Assembly: GCA_947456995.1 (NCBI GenBank)
Contig: CANGVB010000034.1
Span: 1 to 13,107, forward strand
Direction: 5' to 3'
DNA: 13,107 nt
Origin: Bryobacteraceae bacterium
GTDB lineage: Bacteria > Acidobacteriota > Terriglobia > Bryobacterales > Bryobacteraceae
Shown: piece after piece, positions 1 to 6,528 of the stretch
Layout of the letters: every line of letters starts with the position of its first letter
Position numbering within the stretch: the stretch's first letter is position 1
Translations under genes and position numbers: made by a program
Notes under the pieces: generated by a model
The model's database searches: none
Seen by the model: the letters and a program-made list of their open reading frames with translations, nothing else
What the model was told of the DNA's origin: nothing

Positions 1-170
1 GCCTCCACGGCAAAGCGGGATTCATAAGAAAAGCCCACTAAAAACATCGCAACCTTGCCCTTGGCCGCATCCGGAAGCACTGCCTTCCGGCCAGAAAGGA
101 ATTCGCCTTTGAGTTCCGGCATCGATTTGCCAATGTCCAGCATCCAGAGAGTAGCCAGTAAAAGTCCCAT
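1..170 (-). CDS. Redoxin/thioredoxin-like exported protein, N-terminal part (cut by window start)
   Basis: An open frame of 56 codons runs from an ATG at 170 off the left edge. It starts with a short hydrophobic stretch (MGLLLATLWML) that could be a signal peptide or anchor. After it comes a segment beginning MPELKGEFLSGRKAVLPD, then KGKVAMFLVGFSYESRF. The pattern of target loop, 'KGKV' and hydrophobic beta strand resembles the start of redoxin/ATP10-like thioredoxin folds, but the active-site region lies outside the window, so the family is a guess. A Shine-Dalgarno sequence (GAGG) lies about 5 nt before the ATG, which supports this start. The gene is divergent from lpdA with 58 nt between the two starts. 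A longer antisense frame over lpdA reads through this area in another phase and is not the gene. Confidence 0.7.
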   Translation of the reverse strand, partial: MGLLLATLWMLDIGKSMPELKGEFLSGRKAVLPDAAKGKVAMFLVGFSYESRFAVE

Positions 171-228
171 GTTTCCTCACCAATTTTGATGCTGCAACTG
201 GCCCAATTGCTACACTTAAAGAGTTCCC
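171..228. promoter_or_regulatory. Divergent intergenic region with imperfect palindrome
   Basis: These 58 bases must hold the promoters for both the leftward redoxin-like gene and the rightward lpdA operon. An imperfect palindrome at 194-210 (GCAAcTGGcCCAaTTGC; seven of eight position pairs complementary about a central C) could be an operator. For lpdA, TTGATG (186-191) and TACACT (211-216) are weak -35/-10 candidates with a poor 19-nt spacing. The lpdA ATG has only a weak purine stretch (AAAGAG, 219-223 region) before it. All of this is inference from sequence; no known regulator site is recognised. Confidence 0.3.
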
Positions 229-1623
229 ATGTCCTACGATGTCGTCATTATCGGAAGTGGCCCTGGTGGCTACTCGGCCGCCGTACGCGCCGGCCAATTT
301 GGTCTTAAGACCGCTCTCATTGAGAAAGCCCCCAAACTCGGTGGCACCTGCTTGCATGTGGGTTGTATCCCAACCAAGTCGCTGCTCCACACCGCCAGCG
401 TCTGGGATTACTTCATGCACCCGGAAGAGGAAGGCATCAGCTGCCAGTCGCCCGTCCTTCACTTCCCCAACGTGATTGATCGCAAGAACAAGATCATCTC
501 CAAACACGCCAAAGGCATCGACTTCCTCATGAAGAAGAACAAAGTCGATGTGATCCCCGGCTACGGGCGTCTCCTCGGCGGCGGTAAAGTCGAGGTCGAC
601 AACAACGGCCAGAAATCGATCATCGAATCGAAGAACATCGTTGTTGCCACCGGCTCTGAGGCCCGCATGATCCCTGGCTTGAAGGCTCAGTCCCCACGCA
701 TCCTCACCAACGTTGAGATCCTCGAACTCCCCAGCGTCCCGAAATCCCTCGGCATTATCGGCGCCGGCGCAGTGGGCGTAGAATTTGCCAGCATATTCCA
801 AAGCTTCGGCAGCGAAGTCACGATCTTTGAAATGCTCCCCCGCCTCGTGGCCGTCGAAGACGAAGAAGTCTCAAAGGAACTCGAGCGCTCCTACAAGAAG
901 AAGGGCATCCGCTGCGAGACCGGCACCAAAGTCGAAAACATCGAAGTCGGTCCCAACAGCGTTAAGCTCCAGGCCACCCTCGCCAACGGTAAAGTCGAAC
1001 AGATCGAAGTCGAAAGCCTGCTCATCGCCGTCGGCCGCAAGCCCAACACCGACAACATCGGCCTCGAGAACACCAAGATCGAAAGCGATCGCGGCTTCAT
1101 CAAAGTCAATGGCTTCCAGCAGACCGGAGAACCCGGCGTCTATGCAATCGGCGATGTCGTCCTCGGCACACCGCAACTTGCTCACGTCGCAACTGCCGAA
1201 GGCATGGTCGCCATCGGTCACATCGCCAACACCCAGGTCACTCCGATCAACAAGAGCCGCATCCCCGGCGCAACCTACTCCAGCCCCGGCATCGGCAGCG
1301 TCGGCCTTACCGAAGCACAAGCCCGCGCCGCTGGCCACAAGGTTCAGGTTGGCAAGTTCCCCTTCGCCGGCAACTCCAAGGCCTCCATCGTCGGCCATCA
1401 CGAAGGCTTCGTCAAAGTCGTCAGCGACGAGAAGTTTGGCGAGATCCTCGGCGTACATATCATCGGCCACCATGCTTATGAGCTGATCGCAGAAGCCGTC
1501 CTCGCCATGGAAGCAGAAGCCACTGTCGACACGGTGATCAACACGATCCACGCCCACCCCACCCAATACGAAGCAGTCGGCGAAGCATTCAACGCCGTCT
1601 ACGGAATGGCGATTAATGCCTAA
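229..1623 (+). CDS. lpdA: Dihydrolipoyl dehydrogenase (E3)
   Basis: This is the E3 flavoprotein of 2-oxoacid dehydrogenase complexes. It reoxidises the dihydrolipoyl arm of E2 and passes electrons through a disulfide and FAD to NAD+, in the cytoplasm. The 464 residues match the usual family length. Visible motifs are the FAD dinucleotide fold GSGPGG at residues 9-14, the redox disulfide GGTCLHVGCIPTK with Cys41 and Cys46, and the NAD-binding GIIGAGAVGVEFAS near 175-188. They continue with the second FAD contact EPGVYAIGDV near 301-310 and the C-terminal catalytic pair HAHPTQYE (His443, Glu448). All key residues are intact. It is the first gene of an operon; its last 8 nt overlap the start of lipB, so the two are probably translationally coupled. 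Confidence 0.97.
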   Translation: MSYDVVIIGSGPGGYSAAVRAGQFGLKTALIEKAPKLGGTCLHVGCIPTKSLLHTASVWDYFMHPEEEGISCQSPVLHFPNVIDRKNKIISKHAKGIDFLMKKNKVDVIPGYGRLLGGGKVEVDNNGQKSIIESKNIVVATGSEARMIPGLKAQSPRILTNVEILELPSVPKSLGIIGAGAVGVEFASIFQSFGSEVTIFEMLPRLVAVEDEEVSKELERSYKKKGIRCETGTKVENIEVGPNSVKLQATLANGKVEQIEVESLLIAVGRKPNTDNIGLENTKIESDRGFIKVNGFQQTGEPGVYAIGDVVLGTPQLAHVATAEGMVAIGHIANTQVTPINKSRIPGATYSSPGIGSVGLTEAQARAAGHKVQVGKFPFAGNSKASIVGHHEGFVKVVSDEKFGEILGVHIIGHHAYELIAEAVLAMEAEATVDTVINTIHAHPTQYEAVGEAFNAVYGMAINA

Positions 1624-2305
1624 CTTGGACGTCGTCGACCTGGGCCATCTCCCCTGGGAGCAGGCTTGGTCGATCCAGCAGGATTACGTCGAAAAGCGCA
1701 AGTCCGGTCAAGCACCGGACACGCTGCTTTTTGTCGAACACCCGCACGTCATTACGCTCGGTCGCAACGCGCAGGAATCAAACATCCTCGCAGCACCTGA
1801 GCGCCTCAAGCAACTCGGCATTAGCGTCCACGAAGCCAATCGCGGCGGCGATGTCACCTATCACGGCCCCGGCCAACTTGTTGGCTACCCGATCTTCGAT
1901 GTCGCCGTCTGGAAGAAAGACGTTCGCGCTTTCGTTCAGGCCATAGAAGCAGCCATCATTCGCACGCTGGCTGGTTACGGCATCGAGGCCCACACCCGCG
2001 AAGGCAAAGAAACCGGCGTTTACGTCACGCAGACCAACGGCACCCCCGCCAAGATCTGCGCCATCGGTATCCATATCAGCCGCTGGGTTAGCTCCCACGG
2101 CTTTGCTTTAAATATCAACCCAGACCTCCGCTATTTTCAAAACATCGTCCCCTGCGGTCTTACCCTTCCGGTCACCTCCATGGCCGAACAGGGTGTGAAC
2201 GCAGATCGGCAAGAGGTAATGCGCCTGGTTGCGCGGCACCTGGCGGAAATCTTCAACCACGAATTTACTAGTTCAATTGAACACTTACAGGAGACGCACC
2301 CATGA
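1616..2305 (+). CDS. lipB: Lipoyl(octanoyl) transferase
   Basis: LipB moves an octanoyl group from acyl carrier protein to the conserved lysine of lipoyl domains, the first step of de novo lipoylation; LipA (not in this window) then inserts sulfur. The 229-residue protein carries the signature RGGDVTYHGPGQLVGYPI (76-93). It also has the catalytic lysine in PAKICAIGIHISRWVSSHG (Lys146) and the acyl-thioester cysteine in VPCGLT (Cys180). The start at 1616 overlaps the end of lpdA by 8 nt. The stop overlaps the next start as ATGA. Placement between E3 and E2 fits co-production of the lipoylation enzyme with its protein substrate. The family assignment is secure. Confidence 0.96.
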   Translation: MPNLDVVDLGHLPWEQAWSIQQDYVEKRKSGQAPDTLLFVEHPHVITLGRNAQESNILAAPERLKQLGISVHEANRGGDVTYHGPGQLVGYPIFDVAVWKKDVRAFVQAIEAAIIRTLAGYGIEAHTREGKETGVYVTQTNGTPAKICAIGIHISRWVSSHGFALNINPDLRYFQNIVPCGLTLPVTSMAEQGVNADRQEVMRLVARHLAEIFNHEFTSSIEHLQETHP

Positions 2306-3630
2306 CTGATGTCGTGATGCCCCAAATGGGCGAGTCCATTGTCGAAGGAACCCTTACGCGATGGCTCAAGAAGCCGGGCGAAAAGGTAGAGCGTGATGAA
2401 CCGCTCTTCGAAATTTCGACCGACAAAGTAGACACCGAGATTCCTTCCCCCGTCGCGGGCACACTGGCCGAAGTGCTGGTTGCTGAAGGCTCAACCGTCG
2501 GAATCAACACCGTCGTTGCCCGCATTGGAGAAGGTGGCGCTGCCGCCGCTCCTGCCCCGGCACCTGTCGCCGCACCGGCTCCCCCTCCTCCTCCGCCCCC
2601 GGCACCCGTTGCCGCACCGGCACCTCCTCCTCCACCTCCGCCAGCCCCAGTGGCCGCACCCGCGCCGCCTCCGGCTCCCGCTCCGGCCCCTGCCGCAGAT
2701 GCAGACAGCGTCAATGGTCCTCTCTCGCCGCTGGTCCGCAAGATGGCTCGCGAGTACAACATTGACCTCGCTATGGTCCCTGGCTCCGGTGCCGGTGGCC
2801 GCATCACCAAGCAGGACATCGAAACCTACATCGAGTCCCAGGCTGCCAAGACGGTCGCCACTGTTGCTCCTGTTGTAGCTCCGGTTGCAGCAGCCCCTGC
2901 ATCAATCGCTCCTCCCGCACCTGCCACCCCGGCCAAGACCCGTGTCGAGCCGATGAGCATCATGCGCAAGAAGATTGCCGAGCACATGATCAAGTCGCAG
3001 AACACCTCTGCCCATGTCACCACCGTCCACAAGGTCGACATGACCAAAATCGCCAAGCTCCGCGCCAAGCACAAGGACGAGTTCCAGGCCCGTTACGGCT
3101 TCGGTCTCACCTTCCTGCCCTTCATCGCTCGTGCAGCCTCTGAAGCCCTCCGCGCCTTCCCGCTTCTGAACTCCTCGATCGAAGGCGACAACATCATCTT
3201 CCATAACGAAGTGAACATGGGCATCGCTGTTGCTCTTGACGGTGGCCTCGGTCTGATCGTCCCGGTCATCAAGCGCGCTGACGAAATGAACATCGTTGGC
3301 CTGCAACGCTCGATCGTTGACCTCGCCAACCGCGCACGCGGCAAGCAGTTGAAGCCTGACGATCTCGCTGGTGGCACCTTCGCCCTCACCAACTTCGGCA
3401 GCTTCGGCAGCATCTTCGCCACGCCGATGATCAATCAGCCCAACGTTGCCATCCTCGGCATCGGCACCATCGAGAAAGTCCCGGTTGTGATCGATGACGC
3501 CATCGCCATCCGCAGCCAGGCCCACCTCGCCCTCTCCTTCGATCACCGCCTGATCGACGGAGCTCTTGCTGACCAGTTCTGCCAGAAGATCAAGTCGATC
3601 CTCGAGAACTTCAGCGAACAAGTCCTCTAA
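2302..3630 (+). CDS. sucB: 2-oxoacid dehydrogenase E2 (dihydrolipoamide acyltransferase, sucB-like)
   Basis: This is the core acyltransferase of a 2-oxoacid dehydrogenase complex, 442 residues with a single lipoyl domain. Domain order: lipoyl domain 1-78 with the lipoylated lysine in STDKVDTE (Lys42); a Pro/Ala swinging-arm linker about 79-135; and a peripheral-subunit-binding domain about 138-176 (SPLVRKMAREYNIDL, then GAGGRITKQDI). A second Ala/Pro linker spans about 183-212, followed by the catalytic domain 213-442 with the active site SFDHRLIDG (His415, Asp419). An AGGAGA ribosome site (2289-2294) lies 7 nt before the ATG, which overlaps the lipB stop by 4 nt. The catalytic domain resembles the SucB/DlaT type of Actinobacteria and Acidobacteria. 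Without an E1 gene, whether the substrate is 2-oxoglutarate, pyruvate or a branched-chain acid cannot be settled, so the symbol is provisional. Confidence 0.93.
   Translation: MTDVVMPQMGESIVEGTLTRWLKKPGEKVERDEPLFEISTDKVDTEIPSPVAGTLAEVLVAEGSTVGINTVVARIGEGGAAAAPAPAPVAAPAPPPPPPPAPVAAPAPPPPPPPAPVAAPAPPPAPAPAPAADADSVNGPLSPLVRKMAREYNIDLAMVPGSGAGGRITKQDIETYIESQAAKTVATVAPVVAPVAAAPASIAPPAPATPAKTRVEPMSIMRKKIAEHMIKSQNTSAHVTTVHKVDMTKIAKLRAKHKDEFQARYGFGLTFLPFIARAASEALRAFPLLNSSIEGDNIIFHNEVNMGIAVALDGGLGLIVPVIKRADEMNIVGLQRSIVDLANRARGKQLKPDDLAGGTFALTNFGSFGSIFATPMINQPNVAILGIGTIEKVPVVIDDAIAIRSQAHLALSFDHRLIDGALADQFCQKIKSILENFSEQVL
2560..2685 (+). repeat. 42-nt tandem repeat in the E2 Pro/Ala linker
   Basis: Within the E2 gene, residues 87-128 consist of a 14-residue unit (APVAAPAPPPPPPP). 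It occurs twice identically at the protein level (87-100, 101-114) and a third time in degenerate form (115-128, tail APPPAPAPAP). At DNA level the copies differ at several third positions, so the repeat is not a very recent duplication. Such linkers are flexible, extended arms that let the lipoyl domain swing between active sites. Uninterrupted runs of seven prolines are more rigid than the usual Ala-Pro alternation. Confidence 0.85.
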
Positions 3631-3638
3631 GTCCCCTC

Positions 3639-3668
3639 TTTACAAATTCCGGCATACTAGTTCATAAT
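3639..3668 (+). promoter_or_regulatory. Probable padR promoter giving a near-leaderless transcript
   Basis: TTTACA (3639-3644, five of six matches to TTGACA) and CATAAT (3663-3668, five of six matches to TATAAT) are separated by 18 nt, a sound sigma-70-type arrangement. Transcription would start around 3675-3676, only 3-4 nt before the padR ATG at 3679. There is no Shine-Dalgarno sequence before that ATG, which fits leaderless initiation. The -10 box straddles the spacer of the 3646-3688 inverted repeat, so a repressor bound there would block this promoter. Promoter strength and start point are inferred, not measured. Confidence 0.6.
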
Positions 3669-3688
3669 CTGAACTAGTATGCCGGAAT
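3646..3688. repeat. Perfect 19-bp inverted repeat over the padR start: likely PadR operator
   Basis: The left arm ATTCCGGCATACTAGTTCA (3646-3664) is exactly complementary to the right arm TGAACTAGTATGCCGGAAT (3670-3688), with a 5-nt spacer TAATC. The right arm includes the padR start codon (3679-3681) and its next codons. Its position over the -10 box and start codon is what an autoregulatory operator would show. In RNA read through from the E2 gene it would form a very stable hairpin hiding the start codon. No T tract follows on the plus strand, so it is not a standard intrinsic terminator. Confidence 0.75.
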
Positions 3689-4008
3689 CAAAAGACCTCT
3701 CCCCGCTCGCATTCCATCTCCTCCTTTCCCTCCTCCAGGGCGAACGTCACGGCTACGCACTCAAGCGTGAAATCCTCGCCCGCACCCAAAACAAGCTCAA
3801 CCCCGGCCCGAGCCTTCTCTACGGCAACATCAACCGCTTGCTCGAACAAGGTCTGATCGAAGAATCAGAAGAACGCCCAGACCCGCACCTCGACGACCAG
3901 CGCCGCCGCTACTACCGCATCACTCCAGACGGCATCGCTGCAGCCCAGGCCGAAGCCCAGCGTATGCAAACCCTGGTCAAACTGGCAGGCGCCTATGTGG
4001 CTCTTTAG
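3679..4008 (+). CDS. PadR-family transcriptional regulator
   Basis: This small winged-helix regulator of 109 residues is about the length of the short PadR subfamily. Residues 8-60 show the PadR core: the helix LAFHLLLSLLQ, ERHGYALKREI, then GPSLLYGNINRLLEQGLIEE (recognition helix and turn). It continues with the wing DDQRRRYYRITPDG (about 72-85) and a C-terminal dimerisation helix. The gene overlaps the downstream permease by 14 nt (3995-4008), so the two are expressed together. PadR regulators beside ADOP permeases are a recurring acidobacterial pair, and the regulator probably controls its own promoter through the inverted repeat over its start. The ligand or signal is unknown. Confidence 0.93.
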   Translation: MPESKDLSPLAFHLLLSLLQGERHGYALKREILARTQNKLNPGPSLLYGNINRLLEQGLIEESEERPDPHLDDQRRRYYRITPDGIAAAQAEAQRMQTLVKLAGAYVAL

Positions 4009-6508
4009 ACAACTCCTGCGCCTCTACCCGGCTGGCTTCCGCGCCGAATACGGCACAGCAATAGAGCAGCAATTCCGCGAAGAGTGGGCCACCCAACCCC
4101 GTCTATTCCTACTCCTGCAGGCCCTCTCCGAACTGCTCCTCCTCTGGCCACAACTCACTTGGGCTGAATTCACTCAGGACGCAAAATACTGCTGGCGCAC
4201 TTGGCGCAAACGCACGCTAGTCACCCTCCTCGCAGTCCTCTCACTCGGCATGGCCATCGGCGTCTCAACCGGCGTATACAGCGTCATCGATTCCCTGCTC
4301 TACCGCAGCCTCCCCTTCCGCGAACCCGATCGCCTCGTCCACTTCCGAAGCTATTTTGCCCCTGCCTTTGAAGGCCGCGCTTCACTCCTCGCCTGGAAGA
4401 CCGACCACAACTTCCTATCCGATGTCGCCCTCTTCAGCGCCACAGAGCTGAACCTCACGACACAGTCCAGCTCTCTCCGCGTAAAAACGGTTGAAACCAC
4501 GGCCAACTTCTTCACTCTCCTCGGCACACCTCTTCACATTGGAAGAGCTTTCCTTCCAGACGAAGAACTCAAGGGCAAAACCAACGTAGCTGTCATTTCC
4601 CATGGCCTCTACCAGCAAGCCTTCGGAGGCGACGCCCGCGTACTCGGTCAGAAGATCATCCTCAACCAACAACCCTTCACCGTGGTCGGTATCGCCGCGC
4701 CATCTTTCGACTATCCGGACAATGCCGCAATCTGGCTGCCTACTGCCTTCGATCAGGATCGGATTCAAAAATCCGGCGTGAACTCCACTTACACAATGGC
4801 CCGCCTCAAGGATGGGCTCAGCTTCGCTGCCGCAACTTCCGCCTTCGAGGCCGTAGCATCACGCAAAAAGAACTATGGATTTCCAGCCGCTGGCGAAGCC
4901 TACAAGCCCAGGATGCTCAGCTTGCGCGACGAGATCACCGTGGAGTATCGCGACGCCGTCTGGATCCTCTTCGCCGGTGTCGCCGCCGTTCTCCTCATCG
5001 CCTGCGCAAACCTCTCTCACCTCCTCCTAAGCCGCTTCGCCGAACGTGAATCTGAATTCCGAATCCGCGCCTGGCTCGGCGCTGGCACTAGCCGAATCCA
5101 CCAGCAAATCCTCACCGAGTGCATCCTCTTATCACTTGCCGCAGGCCTCATCGGCCTCGCCTTCGCCTGGCTCACCATCAAAATTGGCACTCACTATTAC
5201 CCGCCCCAATTCGCATTCCAGCGATACGAGATCCTCGAGGGCCGCGTCCTCCTCTTCACCTTTGCCGTTTCCATGATCTGCGGCCTCTGCTTCTCCCTCG
5301 CCCCGCTCCTGCTGCGGCGCGAAGGCCGAAGCCGCTGGACTCCCCGCTTGCGCCTGTCACTACTGGCCGTCCAGATTTGCCTCTCTGCCCTGCTGACGCT
5401 CAACTCCCTCAGCCTCGGCCGCAGCCTGCTTGATCTCTATAAGGTGGATCTTGGATACAAAACCGAACAAATCCACACCGCCACTATCTCCACAGCAGCA
5501 ACCACCCGAAGCGACTCAACCAACCTCTACTGCGAACAAGTGATGGAAGCAATCCAGCGCCTCCCGGGAGTCGAGGCCGTAGGCGCTATCGATTTTCTTC
5601 CCCTTTCTGCCAAGAGCTTCATGGCAGGCATCTACAAGGTTCAGACCAAAACAGAACCAGAACTAGCCATCCACCTCGCGATCACTCCCGGCTTTCTCAG
5701 CACTGTCGGAGCCCAGTTAGTTGCAGGCAGAGATTTCACCGCTGCTGACAGGCTCAAATCGAACGAGGTTGCAATCGTCAACGAAAGCTTCGCCCGCCTC
5801 GACGGAGGCATCGACAAAATCCTCGGGCGCAAACTCAAGATGAGCAAAACCTTCGGCGATCAAGGCCCCGGGCCGACGGTCATCGGAGTAATTAAAGACT
5901 TCCGATTTGCCGGCCCCGCCGAAGGCAGCAACGCCACCGTGATCCGGCCCTTTGCCCAGAAACCCCAAAACTTCTTCACCCTTACCGTCCGCTCCAAACG
6001 AGGCACCCCAGACCTCAGCGGTCTGATCCATTCCACACTCAACTCCCTTGACCCCAAGATCCCCGTCTACGACGTCCTCACCTTCACCGAACGTCTCAAT
6101 CGAGCTCTCGCAAGGCCCAACTTCTTTAGCCTCGTACTCTTCTTCTTCGGTGCCTTCTCACTCCTGCTCACCCTCATCCACGGCTACAGCCTCTGCGCGC
6201 AGATGCTCGAACAGCGCCGCCGCGAAATGGGCATCCGCAGCGCCCTCGGTGCCACCCCGTCAGAGCTCCGCTGGCTCATCCTGCGCAACCTGCTCCCTGC
6301 TGTCGTCACAGGGCTCGCCGCAGCCTTCCTCCTCAGCACCTGGGCCGCCAGCTTCCTCGTGGTTTTCGTCTCCAGCATCTCCACGCCGCCCACCGAGTGG
6401 CGAGCTACAGTAGTCGCAATTCTCGCAGCAACAGCAGCAGCCAGCATCTGGCTCAAAACCCGCAGCCTTCTAAAACTATCCCCAGCCGAAACCTTGCGCG
6501 CCGACTAG
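3995..6508 (+). CDS. ADOP family permease (duplicated FtsX/MacB-like, no ATPase)
   Basis: This inner-membrane protein of 837 residues has the layout of the acidobacterial duplicated orphan permease family. The N-terminal cytoplasmic segment is LLRLYPAGFRAEYG (7-20). The first transmembrane segment (about 74-98) is followed by LLYRSLPFREPDRLV (101-115) and a MacB-type periplasmic core to about 318. A first FtsX domain of three membrane segments (about 320-440) carries the motif AERESEFRIRAWLGAG (349-364). A single membrane segment near 452-472 opens the second half, with a second periplasmic core (about 490-700). The final FtsX domain (705-825) has QRRREMGIRSALGATPSEL (740-758). It ends with the typical PAETLRAD. 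MacB-like permeases normally work with an ABC ATPase; none is encoded here, as is usual for this family. The substrate is unknown. Confidence 0.94.
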   Translation: MWLFRQLLRLYPAGFRAEYGTAIEQQFREEWATQPRLFLLLQALSELLLLWPQLTWAEFTQDAKYCWRTWRKRTLVTLLAVLSLGMAIGVSTGVYSVIDSLLYRSLPFREPDRLVHFRSYFAPAFEGRASLLAWKTDHNFLSDVALFSATELNLTTQSSSLRVKTVETTANFFTLLGTPLHIGRAFLPDEELKGKTNVAVISHGLYQQAFGGDARVLGQKIILNQQPFTVVGIAAPSFDYPDNAAIWLPTAFDQDRIQKSGVNSTYTMARLKDGLSFAAATSAFEAVASRKKNYGFPAAGEAYKPRMLSLRDEITVEYRDAVWILFAGVAAVLLIACANLSHLLLSRFAERESEFRIRAWLGAGTSRIHQQILTECILLSLAAGLIGLAFAWLTIKIGTHYYPPQFAFQRYEILEGRVLLFTFAVSMICGLCFSLAPLLLRREGRSRWTPRLRLSLLAVQICLSALLTLNSLSLGRSLLDLYKVDLGYKTEQIHTATISTAATTRSDSTNLYCEQVMEAIQRLPGVEAVGAIDFLPLSAKSFMAGIYKVQTKTEPELAIHLAITPGFLSTVGAQLVAGRDFTAADRLKSNEVAIVNESFARLDGGIDKILGRKLKMSKTFGDQGPGPTVIGVIKDFRFAGPAEGSNATVIRPFAQKPQNFFTLTVRSKRGTPDLSGLIHSTLNSLDPKIPVYDVLTFTERLNRALARPNFFSLVLFFFGAFSLLLTLIHGYSLCAQMLEQRRREMGIRSALGATPSELRWLILRNLLPAVVTGLAAAFLLSTWAASFLVVFVSSISTPPTEWRATVVAILAATAAASIWLKTRSLLKLSPAETLRAD

Positions 6509-6528
6509 TGGATCAAGGCTTAGTCGGC
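6500..6528. terminator. Weak candidate bidirectional terminator between convergent genes
   Basis: GCCGACTA (6500-6507) pairs with TAGTCGGC (6521-6528) around a 13-nt loop. It sits exactly where the plus-strand permease gene and the minus-strand quinoprotein gene converge, and each arm overlaps the end of one coding sequence. There is no T tract on either side and the stem is only 8 bp, so intrinsic termination is possible but weak. The repeat might only reflect chance at the 4-nt intergenic gap (6509-6512). Confidence 0.3.

Noticed and set aside
22..801. 259-codon minus-strand open frame antisense to lpdA
   Set aside because: It is a by-product of GC-rich codon usage in lpdA. The true minus-strand gene starts at 170 in another phase, with a ribosome site and a recognisable N terminus.
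2268..2819. Minus-strand Gly/Ala-rich frame
   Set aside because: The poly-Gly/Ala pattern is the complement of the Pro/Ala linker of E2; no gene is expected here.
3646..3688. The 19-bp inverted repeat as an intrinsic terminator for the E2 operon or as a transposon end
   Set aside because: No T tract follows on the plus strand, there is no transposase or target duplication, and the repeat lies within a good promoter and the padR start.
4415..4768. Minus-strand 117-codon frame inside the permease gene
   Set aside because: It is a shadow of the ADOP coding sequence with no motifs of its own.
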